Shown piece after piece: positions 7,677-15,037 of a stretch of DNA of 20,098 nucleotides. The position numbers were made by a program, and so were the translations under genes. Each line of letters opens with the position of its first letter. The first letter of the stretch is position 1. Where the stretch lies: positions 1 to 20,098 of the forward strand of contig CAZMCT010000073.1 of assembly GCA_964564785.1 (NCBI GenBank), in the 5' to 3' direction. Below the pieces are notes generated by a model. The model saw nothing but the letters and a program-made list of their open reading frames with translations. It made no database searches and had not been told where the DNA came from. This DNA comes from CAZMCT01 sp964564785. GTDB taxonomy: Bacteria; Planctomycetota; Phycisphaerae; UBA1845; Fen-1342.

Positions 7677-8417
7677 CTAGCGGCGGCGGACCAGCAGCGC
7701 GAGCAGGCCCAGCGCGAGCGTGGCCGGCTCGGGGATGATCGTGCCGTTCAGGATGAACGGCATATCCTGCGGCGGCACACCGGCCAACGTGCCGTTGCCG
7801 TCAATGACGGCCCAGGTGCCGCTGCTGCGCTGAATGGCGTTGTCGGTCGGCCGGGCCGGAACGACCGGGTTCGACCAGGGACCCGAGGTCAGCGAGCCGT
7901 TGAGGCCGACGGCGATCCAGTAGGTGCCGGGCCCGAGGTCCGGAACGAACGACAGGTCGATCAGGTTCTCCATGACCGGGCGGTTGGTGTCGAGCGGGTT
8001 GGTTGAGACGCGATAGACGCCGCTCCAGTACGTGGTGAGCAGCCGCTCGGTGGTCTCGTCGCCGGCGATCGGGGTGCCGCCCGACATCGGGTTACCGCTC
8101 CAGATCACGACCTTCGCGCTGGTGATCGTCGAGGTCGTGCTGCTCCCGGTCTGGTAGGCGTACCACTGCGCGAAACTCAGGTCCCAGACCTCGCCGGCCG
8201 GCACGGTGAAGTCGTCGGCGATCATGAACGCATTGGGCACGAGCGCGTGGTTGATGTTGAAACCGTAGCTCGTGTAGCCGGTCTCGATGGCGCTCGTGTC
8301 GGCCCCGCCGAAACCGTTGCCAATGCCCGTGATCCACGGCCCGTTGGTCAGTAGAACGTCCGCGCTAGCCGCCGCGGCCAGACTGGCAGCGAGCGCAACA
8401 ACCAGAAGATTCCTCAT
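7677..8417 (-). CDS. PEP-CTERM sorting domain protein
   Basis: This 246-residue exported protein has a signal peptide (about 1-19, ending ASA before Asp20) and a beta-rich, low-Cys body. Its last 19 residues are IPEPATLALGLLALLVRRR: the Pro-Glu-Pro motif (229-231), a hydrophobic helix and three Arg. That is the classic PEP-CTERM signal, recognised in other bacteria by an exosortase; no exosortase gene is in the window. The body has 'ADDFTVPAGEVWDLSFAQWYAYQ'-like and 'GTYWIAVGLNGSLTSGPW'-like stretches, seen in many planctomycete PEP-CTERM proteins of unknown role. The ATG at 8417 is preferred to an upstream in-frame start because a GGGAGGAG site (8423-8430) precedes it and the signal peptide begins there. 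It stands alone, with its own likely promoter. Confidence 0.88.
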   Translation of the reverse strand: MRNLLVVALAASLAAAASADVLLTNGPWITGIGNGFGGADTSAIETGYTSYGFNINHALVPNAFMIADDFTVPAGEVWDLSFAQWYAYQTGSSTTSTITSAKVVIWSGNPMSGGTPIAGDETTERLLTTYWSGVYRVSTNPLDTNRPVMENLIDLSFVPDLGPGTYWIAVGLNGSLTSGPWSNPVVPARPTDNAIQRSSGTWAVIDGNGTLAGVPPQDMPFILNGTIIPEPATLALGLLALLVRRR

Positions 8418-8752
8418 TCTCACTCCTCCCAAGAGCAACAGACTCCGCGGCCCCGCGGGAGACGCCCCCAACGCGTCCGCGACGTTCAACGACCTGCACA
8501 GTGGGAGCACGCCCAGACGGTGACAATGAGCACGGGCGAAGGGCGAATGCTCCTCTCCTCCACCCGCATTTAATCAGAACCGCACCCGCGACGCAACGTC
8601 TTTTTACGCAAAAACCGGCTGCCTGCCCTCCGCGGCCCGGCCACGCCGCGTCCCTGGAGCCCGCTGGAAAGGGGGCTGGTTCGCGCCGACCCACCCTTAC
8701 GGCAGCGCCAACAGCCACTCCCCCGGTGCCTTTCCCCTTTTTCAAGCGGCTG
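8418..8752. other. Intergenic region between bamA and the PEP-CTERM gene
   Basis: This 335-base gap follows bamA and precedes the PEP-CTERM gene, both on the minus strand. I see only the candidate promoter at 8568-8596 and the ribosome-binding site at 8423-8430. No clear terminator for bamA, no RNA gene and no convincing small gene could be recognised. Confidence 0.5.
8568..8596 (-). promoter_or_regulatory. Possible promoter of the PEP-CTERM gene
   Basis: On the minus strand TTGCGT (8591-8596) is followed after 17 bases by TTAAAT (8568-8573), which is preceded by TG plus one base as in an extended -10 box. The -10 matches four of six. Transcription would start near 8561, giving a leader of about 143 bases. 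Confidence 0.4.
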
Positions 8753-11140
8753 CTAGAACGAGGCCCCGAAGGCGAAATTGAAGATCTGTGTATCGTCGTC
8801 GTCGCTCTTGAGCAGCGGAAAACCGAAGTCGAACACGATGGGGACCGGGCCGAAAAAGTCGACCTGCACCCGCAGCCCCACGCCGGCCGCGACCCGCCAA
8901 CTCGAGAGCTCGAAGCTCTCCTCGACCGTCCCCATGTCCACGAAGGTCACACCGCGGAAAGTCTTGCCGTACAAGGGGAAAGAGTATTCCCCGCCCGTCA
9001 GGAAGATGAAGTCTCCGCCCACCGCGTTGTCTTTGACGCCCGCTCGCGGTGAGACCCCCCGGTACGCAAAGCCCCGCAGCGACCCGAACCCGCCCGCATA
9101 AAACTTCTCGAACACCGGGGCGTCCCCCACGATGTACGCCATGTCGGCCCGCAACGCCAGGACGCTCTTGCGATCCAGAATGTCCGTCCGCAGCGTCTTG
9201 TACCAGGCCGCACTCAGGGCCGGCTTGCCGAAGGTATGGTCGCCCCCCACGGCTCCCACCTGCTCCCAACTGAAGCTGACTCGATAACCCTCGGTCGGGT
9301 TCAGCCGGCTGTCGGTCGTGTCGCGGACGATCGCCCCCTTCAGCGCCGTCAGGAAATGATCGCCCTTCGCCTCGCGGATCGCCCTCGCGGCCAGCGGATC
9401 CACTTCGTCGATGTCGACCAGCTCCAGCCGGAGCGAGCCTTCCAGCGCCCAGCCGTCCAGGATGCCGCCGATAAACCGGTGGCTCAGCCCCATCGTCCAG
9501 CCCAGCCGCCCCTCGTCGTATCCGTCGCGCCCACGCTGGAACAGATAGATGGCCGTGTCGAACCGCAGGTTGCGGTCGAACAAGTAGGGCTCGGTGAACG
9601 CGATCCGGAAGCGGCTGACCTCGGTTCCAGGCTCGGCCGTGAGGAGCAGCCGCTGACCGTCGCCCTTGAAGGCCCGACCGCGGAAGAGCTCACCCCAGGT
9701 GCGCGGCCAGTCGAACAGGTCGAAGTTGCGGTTGTCGACGCTGAGCGAACCGATGAGGCCGTTATCGGTGCTGATGCCGAAGCCGACCAGGAACTGCGTG
9801 GTCTCCGTTTCGTCGACCTTCACGAGGGCCTCGCGCATGCCCTCGACCTCCTCCAGGGGAACAATCTCGACGCCCTCTTGTCGAAACAGCCCGGTCTCGC
9901 GGAGACGCTGCTCCGCCTTGCGGGCCGCCACGGTGTCGAACACGTCGCCGGGGTAGAACCGCAGCTCGCGGCGGATGACCTCGTCCTTGGTCTGGCGATT
10001 GCCGCGGATGGTGATCCGGCCGACGCGGGACTGGGTGCCCTCGCGGATGACGTACCGGAGATTGACCACCGCCGGTTCCTCGAGGAAGTCCCACTGGGTG
10101 GTGACGTCGGCGGCGACGTAGCCGTTCTCGCCGTAGAGGTCGCGGACCCGCTTGATGTCCTCCTGGAGGACGTCCTCGCGGGCGAATTTGTCGGGCCCCA
10201 ACTGCATGACGGAAAGCAAACGCTCAGCGGGGAAGATCTCGTTCCCCGCGGTGTGGATCTCGCGGATCTTGTACCGTGGGCCCTCCTCGATCACGAAGAC
10301 CAGGTTCAGGTCGGCACGCCGGATCGGGTCGAAATCGAGGCGGTAGCCGACCCGTGCATCGAGGAACCCCTGCTCGCGGTAGTAGCCCTGCACCGCCAGC
10401 GCATCGCGGGCCGCCTGGTCCTCATCCAGCGCCCCGGCGCGGAAGATCCAGATGTACGTCTTCGACTCGACCCGTGTCTTCAGCCGCTGCGGACCGTATG
10501 AGCGATTGCCCTCGTACAGGATTTTGCGGATGCGGACGCGCGGCCCCTCCGTGATCCGATACACCACCCGGTATTCCCCGAGGGCCGCCTCGTCCACGTC
10601 GACCGTGACGTAGTAATAGCCCTTTTGCTTGTACTTCTGCAAAATATCGTCGCGGGCCCGGTTGACCTCGTAGCGATCGAGCACCGCCCCCGCCGCCGGC
10701 GTCAGCTCGAATAGCTCCGCGTCGGTGAAGGCTTTGTTGCCCTCGATCTCGACCGACAGGATGCTCGGCTTCTCCTGCACGTGAAACACCACCACCGCCC
10801 GGTTCTCCTCCACCGCGGTGGTCGCGAACACCGCCAGGAACTTCCGCGAACCCAGCAGCGCCCGCACATCCTCCTCGACCTGCGGCCGTGAGAACGGCTG
10901 GTCGGCGCGGGTCTTGATCGTCCGGCGGATGTACGCCTCGCTGATCGAGCGCAGTCCCTCGATGTCCACCCGCAGGATCACCATGCCTTCGGGCGGCTCC
11001 GGCTGGGCCGCGGCCGGAAGGGCCGCCAGCAGCGCCAGGACGAGCGCCGGAAGCGCCCCGCCCCACGGCTGCCGGCCGTTGCGCCAACGGGGCGTGTGCC
11101 GGTTGGAGAATCCGCTCCCAAGAAAGATCGAGTGCACCAC
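8753..11140 (-). CDS. bamA: Outer membrane protein assembly factor BamA
   Basis: With the GTG at 11140 the product has 795 residues, the usual BamA size. After a signal peptide with a long basic start (cleavage probably after Ala45) come five POTRA domains at about 54-125, 126-200, 201-288, 289-368 and 370-446, recognisable by repeated 'I.IeGN..t...i' starts (for example VEIEGNKAFTDAEL) and 'EGP' ends. Residues 447-795 are the 16-strand barrel, with RLNPTEGYR (612-620), the conserved loop-6 LRGF (688-691) and a final Phe in the C-terminal beta signal. BamA inserts barrel proteins in the outer membrane. The start is uncertain: GTG codons lie at 11140 and 11137, with only weak upstream AGG sites. 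The frame stays open far upstream, but that part is antisense to the oxidoreductase. No Skp, SurA or lipoprotein partner genes are here. Confidence 0.93.
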   Translation of the reverse strand: MVHSIFLGSGFSNRHTPRWRNGRQPWGGALPALVLALLAALPAAAQPEPPEGMVILRVDIEGLRSISEAYIRRTIKTRADQPFSRPQVEEDVRALLGSRKFLAVFATTAVEENRAVVVFHVQEKPSILSVEIEGNKAFTDAELFELTPAAGAVLDRYEVNRARDDILQKYKQKGYYYVTVDVDEAALGEYRVVYRITEGPRVRIRKILYEGNRSYGPQRLKTRVESKTYIWIFRAGALDEDQAARDALAVQGYYREQGFLDARVGYRLDFDPIRRADLNLVFVIEEGPRYKIREIHTAGNEIFPAERLLSVMQLGPDKFAREDVLQEDIKRVRDLYGENGYVAADVTTQWDFLEEPAVVNLRYVIREGTQSRVGRITIRGNRQTKDEVIRRELRFYPGDVFDTVAARKAEQRLRETGLFRQEGVEIVPLEEVEGMREALVKVDETETTQFLVGFGISTDNGLIGSLSVDNRNFDLFDWPRTWGELFRGRAFKGDGQRLLLTAEPGTEVSRFRIAFTEPYLFDRNLRFDTAIYLFQRGRDGYDEGRLGWTMGLSHRFIGGILDGWALEGSLRLELVDIDEVDPLAARAIREAKGDHFLTALKGAIVRDTTDSRLNPTEGYRVSFSWEQVGAVGGDHTFGKPALSAAWYKTLRTDILDRKSVLALRADMAYIVGDAPVFEKFYAGGFGSLRGFAYRGVSPRAGVKDNAVGGDFIFLTGGEYSFPLYGKTFRGVTFVDMGTVEESFELSSWRVAAGVGLRVQVDFFGPVPIVFDFGFPLLKSDDDDTQIFNFAFGASF

Positions 11141-11230
11141 AGCCGGGACCTGCCTTCTCCGACTCAATCGGTCGCGTGAGATGGCCAGCGCCCGCCGCCG
11201 AGGGCCGGGACCGCGCCTGCACGGACGGCT

Positions 11231-11258
11231 ACTATAGCGGGCGCGCGCGGGGCCGCAA
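11231..11258 (-). promoter_or_regulatory. Possible bamA promoter
   Basis: On the minus strand TTGCGG (11253-11258) is followed after 16 bases by TATAGT (11231-11236), five of six to the -10 consensus. Transcription would start near 11224, about 84 bases before the proposed bamA start. The same TATA core read on the plus strand is TATAGC, so the site could also serve the divergent gene. Confidence 0.45.
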
Positions 11259-11396
11259 CCATCCGCGCCAGATCGCAGCCCAGCCCGTCCACTACAACCG
11301 ACTGCGCGCCGCGCTCGAACCTGAATCACGCCGACACGGACGGGGGAGCCCGAGCAGCCCCCGGCGCGGAGCACCCCCCGGCAACCTCTCCTCAGG

Positions 11397-11402
11397 TATA
11401 CT
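11397..11402 (+). promoter_or_regulatory. Possible -10 box very close to the oxidoreductase start
   Basis: TATACT ends eight bases before the ATG at 11411. If it is a -10 element, the transcript would begin almost at the start codon and be leaderless or nearly so. No good -35 box is visible about 17 bases upstream and no strong ribosome-binding site precedes the ATG. Confidence 0.3.
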
Positions 11403-11410
11403 CCGCCGCC

Positions 11411-12475
11411 ATGAGCAACCCGATCCCTGTCGCCGTGATCGGCGCCGGCCACATGGGCCGCCACCACGTCCGCACGTATGCCCAACTGCCCGGAGTCCGG
11501 CTGGCCGCGGTGATCGACCAGGAGCTGGACCGTGCCCGAGCCCTGGCCGGGCCCCTGGGCGTAGCCGCGCTGCCGGCCTGGACGCCGGAGCTGGGCGTCG
11601 CGGCCGTGACGGTCGCCGTTCCGACCGTGCATCATCTGGCCGTCTGCCGGCCGCTGCTGGAGCGCGGCATTCACGTGCTGGTCGAGAAACCGCTCGCGCC
11701 GACGGCGACCGAGGCCGAGCAGATCGCGGAGCTCGCCCGGCGGCACGGCGCGCTCGTGCAGGTGGGGCACACCGAGCGGTTCAACCCCGCCGTGCGGGCG
11801 GTCGAGCGGTTGGGGCTGCGGCCGAAGTTTGTCGAGACGCACCGCATCAGCCCCTTCACGTTCCGGTCGGCCGACATCGGCGTGGTGTTCGACCTGATGA
11901 TCCACGACATCGACATCCTGCTGCACCTGGTTCGAGACGAGGTCGTGCGATTGGACGCGGTGGGCGTGAACGTGCTCGGCCGGCACGAGGACATTGCCAA
12001 CGCCCGGATCGTCTGCCGCAGCGGGGCGGTTGCGAACCTGACCGCCTCCCGGCTGGCGCTGAAGACCGAGCGGAAGCTGCGGCTGTTCGCCGAGCGGGCG
12101 TACGTCTCGCTCGACTACCAGAAGAAGGTCGGGATCGCGATCACGCTCGACCGCAATCTCGATGTGCTCAAGCTGGCCCGTGAGCGGAACCTGGAGGACC
12201 TCTCCCAGGTCGCCGGGCTCGACTTCGGGAAGATGGTGCACGTCGAGCCGCTTCAGATCGACGACCGCGACCCGCTGCGGACCGAGGTGGAGGCGTTCAT
12301 CGAGTGCGTCCGCACCGGGCAGCGGCCGCCGGTCAGCGCTGAGGACGGCGTCGCGGCCGTACGACTGGCGGAGCGGATCGTCGCGGCCGTCGCGTCCCAC
12401 CGCTGGGACGGCGAAGCCGGGGACCGCGTGGGGCTGGCGGCGGACATCGTGGGGCGAAGCCTGGCGAGCGAATAG
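11411..12475 (+). CDS. Gfo/Idh/MocA family oxidoreductase, GnnA/MviM-like
   Basis: This 354-residue cytoplasmic NAD(P)-dependent dehydrogenase has an N-terminal Rossmann fold with GAGHMG (11-16), then VEKPLAPT with the catalytic EKP (92-94), then GHTERFNPAV (119-128) and the active-site segment DLMIHDIDIL (161-170) containing His165. The GH-x-ERFNPA motif is, as I recall it, common in the MviM-like subgroup that includes GnnA, which oxidises UDP-GlcNAc at C3 for amino-type lipid A. In many Gram-negative genomes such a gene sits near lpx genes. Here the neighbour is bamA, transcribed divergently, so an envelope role is plausible, but no gnnB or lpx gene is in the window and other sugar substrates remain possible. 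ATG at 11411 fits the start of the Rossmann fold; the ribosome-binding site is weak. Confidence 0.85.
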   Translation: MSNPIPVAVIGAGHMGRHHVRTYAQLPGVRLAAVIDQELDRARALAGPLGVAALPAWTPELGVAAVTVAVPTVHHLAVCRPLLERGIHVLVEKPLAPTATEAEQIAELARRHGALVQVGHTERFNPAVRAVERLGLRPKFVETHRISPFTFRSADIGVVFDLMIHDIDILLHLVRDEVVRLDAVGVNVLGRHEDIANARIVCRSGAVANLTASRLALKTERKLRLFAERAYVSLDYQKKVGIAITLDRNLDVLKLARERNLEDLSQVAGLDFGKMVHVEPLQIDDRDPLRTEVEAFIECVRTGQRPPVSAEDGVAAVRLAERIVAAVASHRWDGEAGDRVGLAADIVGRSLASE

Positions 12476-12857
12476 CAGCCCGGCGACACATAGCGTGGCA
12501 CAGCCGCTCTCGGCTGGGAGGTGGCAAACCACCGTCGTTGCTTCACCGCCGAAGCGGCGGTGCCACACACGCGGCAAGTCCCCGCCGAGAGCGGGGGTGC
12601 CAACGACCCTCCACGGCCCTGCACGGCTCCGCCGCTGCGGGCCGTGCCACCCCGCCCGGGCCGAGCTTTATCCCAACACGCCCGACCGCCGGGGTTCTCG
12701 GACCGGACGGCGGCGTGCGCCCGCCCGGGCGGCAAGCCCTGTTCCGCACTCACCGGCTGGTCAGGGCTGGACGATAGCACTCAAAGCAGAAACTGGCGGG
12801 TGCTCACCGTGAGACCTGCGGCCATCGTATCGGACCGGCCCAGTTGGCGTAGAGACC
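12476..12857. other. Intergenic region before the sensor kinase
   Basis: This 382-base gap holds the five-hairpin cluster (12494-12650) and a 12-base perfect palindrome CCGCCCGGGCGG (12721-12732). No convincing promoter for the kinase could be picked out, and open frames in it look like chance frames. Confidence 0.5.
12494..12650. repeat. Cluster of five perfect hairpins (REP-like inverted repeats)
   Basis: Five stem-loops follow one another: AGCCG/CGGCT (12502-12515), GGTGG/CCACC (12520-12533), CACCGCC/GGCGGTG (12544-12562), CCCCGC/GCGGGG (12580-12596) and CACGGCCC/GGGCCGTG (12612-12646). Stems are perfect and three of them are followed by GGTGCCA or CGTGCCA. In addition, 12496-12514 and 12584-12602 form a longer inverted repeat with 17 of 19 bases paired. 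The block begins about 20 bases after the oxidoreductase stop. Confidence 0.7.
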
Positions 12858-14987
12858 GTGCGCAGCATATCGGCCCGATTTCTGGTTCCCGCGGCGTTGG
12901 TCGCGCTTGCGATTGGCGGGCTGCTGCTGCATCTGACCTGGACGAACACCCGGGCCCGGCTGCACGAGATGGCGCACCAGCAGGCGGAACTCGCGCTCGA
13001 ATTCAACCTGGCGATCCGTGACTACGTCGGCCACGAAGTGCGGCCGATCGTGGAGGAGCTGATCGGTCCCGACGACTATCTGCCCGAGGTGATGTCGACG
13101 TCATACGTTGGTCGGCGGATATTCGAGAAGGTGCGTGAGCGATTCCCCAACTACCGCCTCAAGTACGCGGCGCTGAATCCGCGCAACCCGATCAACAACG
13201 CCGGGGCCACCGAGCGTGCGATGATCGACTACTTCAACGCACACCCCGAGGTCGAGGACTGGTGCGGCCAGGTGATGCTCGACGGTCAGCCCTACCTGGC
13301 GCGCTTCCGGGCCCGCCGCTACGAAGCGAGCTGCCTGCACTGCCACGGCGATCCGGTCGACGCCCCGGCCGACTTGATCCGGCTCTATGGGTCGACGGCC
13401 GGGTTCTACCAGACGACGGGGCAGGTGGCCGCGTTGGATAGCGTTGCGGTGCCATTGCAGCCGATCGAGGCGCAGGTGACGGCCGAGGCCGTACGGAACT
13501 CGGTGGTGATGGGGGCGGCGATCCTCGCGGGCTTCGCGGTGATCGCATGGCTTTTCCGGCAGCTGGCGGGGCGGCGGCTGAGCGTGATCAGCCGGCACTT
13601 CGAGCAGATTGCCAGCGGCGAGCTGGGTCGGCACATGCGGCCCGTCGAGGTCGGCGGATCCGACGAGATCGGCCGCCTGGCGGCGAGCTTCAACGCGCTG
13701 GTGACACGCCTGCGCGATGCGTACGACTCGCTCGAGCAGCAGGTCGCGCATCGCACGCGGGCCCTCGCCGAGGCGAACCGCGAATTGCAGCACGCCACGC
13801 GCGCCGCCGAGGCCGCGACGTTGGCGAAGAACGCGTTCCTGGCGAACATGAGCCACGAGATCCGCACGCCGATGACCGCGATCCTCGGCTACACCGAGCT
13901 GCTGCTGTCCCCCGAGGTCTCAGACTCCGAGCGGCTGAACGGGTTGCAGACGATCCGGCGCAACGGCCGCCATCTGCTCCAGATCATCAACGACATCCTC
14001 GATCTCTCGAAGATCGAGGCGGGCAAGCTGGAGGTCGAACCCGTGCCGTGCCGGCCGGCGCAGCTCCTGGCGGAGGTGCAAGACCTGCTGAGAGGCAAGG
14101 CGGAAGAGAAAAACCTGTGGTTGGAGATCGAGGGCGCGGGTCCGCTCCCGGAGCTGATCCGCACCGACGCCACCCGCCTCAAGCAGGCGCTGATCAACCT
14201 GGTGAGCAACGCGATCAAGTTCACGGCGCACGGCGGTGTGCGGGTGGTCGCGTCGTGCGCGTACGAGGCCGAGCAGCTCACGTTGGCGGTCATCGACACG
14301 GGGCCGGGCCTGACCCCCGAACAGAAGGCGCGCTTGTTCCAGCCGTTCGTGCAGCTCGATTCCTCGGCCACGCGGCAATCCGGCGGCACCGGCCTGGGGC
14401 TGGTGATCACACGCCGCATCGCCGAGCTGCTGGGGGGCGGCGTCACGCTGGAAAGCGAGCCGGGCAAGGGCAGCACGTTCCGCCTGAGCGTGGCCACCGG
14501 TCCGCTCACAGGCGTGTCGCAGGTCAAGCTCGAGGACGCGCTGCGCAGCAACGCGGACCAGGCGCGGGCCCCCGCGCGGCTCCCGCGGCTCTCGGGGCGG
14601 ATCCTGCTCGCGGAGGATGGCCCCGACAACCGGCGTCTGCTGACCACCTTCCTCGAGCGGGCCGGCGCGGAGGTCGAGGTGGCCGAGAACGGTCAGCAGG
14701 CCGCCGAGCGCGTGCTGGCCGCGGCCAAGGCGGGCACGCCGTTCGACCTCGTGCTCATGGATCTACAGATGCCGGTGATGGACGGGCTGACGGCCACGCG
14801 CTTCCTGCGAGTCCGCGGCTATCGCGGCCAGATCATCGCGCTGACGGCGTATGCGATGAAAGGCGAGATCGACAAGTGCCTGGCCGCGGGCTGCAACTAC
14901 TACCTGTCGAAGCCGATCACGCGCGAGCACCTCGTGCGCGAGGTGGCCGCGCGGCTCCCGCAGTCGCTCGCCGATGCCGTGCGCTGA
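12858..14987 (+). CDS. Hybrid sensor histidine kinase with haem-c Tll0287-like sensor
   Basis: This 709-residue inner-membrane protein has a first helix (about 8-28), a periplasmic sensor of about 185 residues, a second helix (216-233), HAMP (234-286), a short coiled coil (286-322), HisKA with His333 in SHEIRTP, an ATPase domain (Asn447 and Asn451, DTGPG 480-484, GGTGLGL 509-515) and a C-terminal receiver with Asp635, Thr663 and Lys685. The sensor contains NPRNPINNAG (107-116) and a CXXCH haem-c motif CLHCH (159-163), the pattern of the Tll0287-like (DUF3365) family. It therefore probably senses redox state or a small gas outside the cytoplasm and passes phosphate His333 to Asp635, then to an unseen partner. 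The GTG start lacks a strong ribosome-binding site; a stop at 12810 limits upstream extension. No response-regulator gene is adjacent. Confidence 0.92.
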   Translation: MRSISARFLVPAALVALAIGGLLLHLTWTNTRARLHEMAHQQAELALEFNLAIRDYVGHEVRPIVEELIGPDDYLPEVMSTSYVGRRIFEKVRERFPNYRLKYAALNPRNPINNAGATERAMIDYFNAHPEVEDWCGQVMLDGQPYLARFRARRYEASCLHCHGDPVDAPADLIRLYGSTAGFYQTTGQVAALDSVAVPLQPIEAQVTAEAVRNSVVMGAAILAGFAVIAWLFRQLAGRRLSVISRHFEQIASGELGRHMRPVEVGGSDEIGRLAASFNALVTRLRDAYDSLEQQVAHRTRALAEANRELQHATRAAEAATLAKNAFLANMSHEIRTPMTAILGYTELLLSPEVSDSERLNGLQTIRRNGRHLLQIINDILDLSKIEAGKLEVEPVPCRPAQLLAEVQDLLRGKAEEKNLWLEIEGAGPLPELIRTDATRLKQALINLVSNAIKFTAHGGVRVVASCAYEAEQLTLAVIDTGPGLTPEQKARLFQPFVQLDSSATRQSGGTGLGLVITRRIAELLGGGVTLESEPGKGSTFRLSVATGPLTGVSQVKLEDALRSNADQARAPARLPRLSGRILLAEDGPDNRRLLTTFLERAGAEVEVAENGQQAAERVLAAAKAGTPFDLVLMDLQMPVMDGLTATRFLRVRGYRGQIIALTAYAMKGEIDKCLAAGCNYYLSKPITREHLVREVAARLPQSLADAVR

Positions 14988-14988
14988 G

Positions 14989-15021
14989 CGGCGGGGCGGG
15001 CGACCCGCACCCGCCCCGCCG
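14989..15021. terminator. Perfect GC hairpin between kinase and C25 genes
   Basis: The arms CGGCGGGGCGGG (14989-15000) and CCCGCCCCGCCG (15010-15021) pair over 12 bases around a nine-base loop. It starts two bases after the kinase stop and ends 16 bases before the stop of the convergent minus-strand gene. No T-tract is present on either strand. It is a likely shared bidirectional terminator. Confidence 0.6.
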
Positions 15022-15037
15022 TCCGGCGCGCCGCTCT

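Noticed and set aside
11141..12577. An N-terminal extension of bamA to about 1274 residues
   Set aside because: The extra part is antisense to the oxidoreductase, which has intact catalytic motifs, and it would bury the bamA signal peptide in the middle of the protein.
12803..12813. CTCACcGTGAG palindrome near the kinase start as an operator
   Set aside because: Five-base arms are too short to separate from chance in this composition, and no promoter could be placed beside it.
12476..12857. A CRISPR array in the repeat-rich gap
   Set aside because: The repeats are individual hairpins of different sequence without equal direct repeats or uniform spacers, and no cas gene is nearby.
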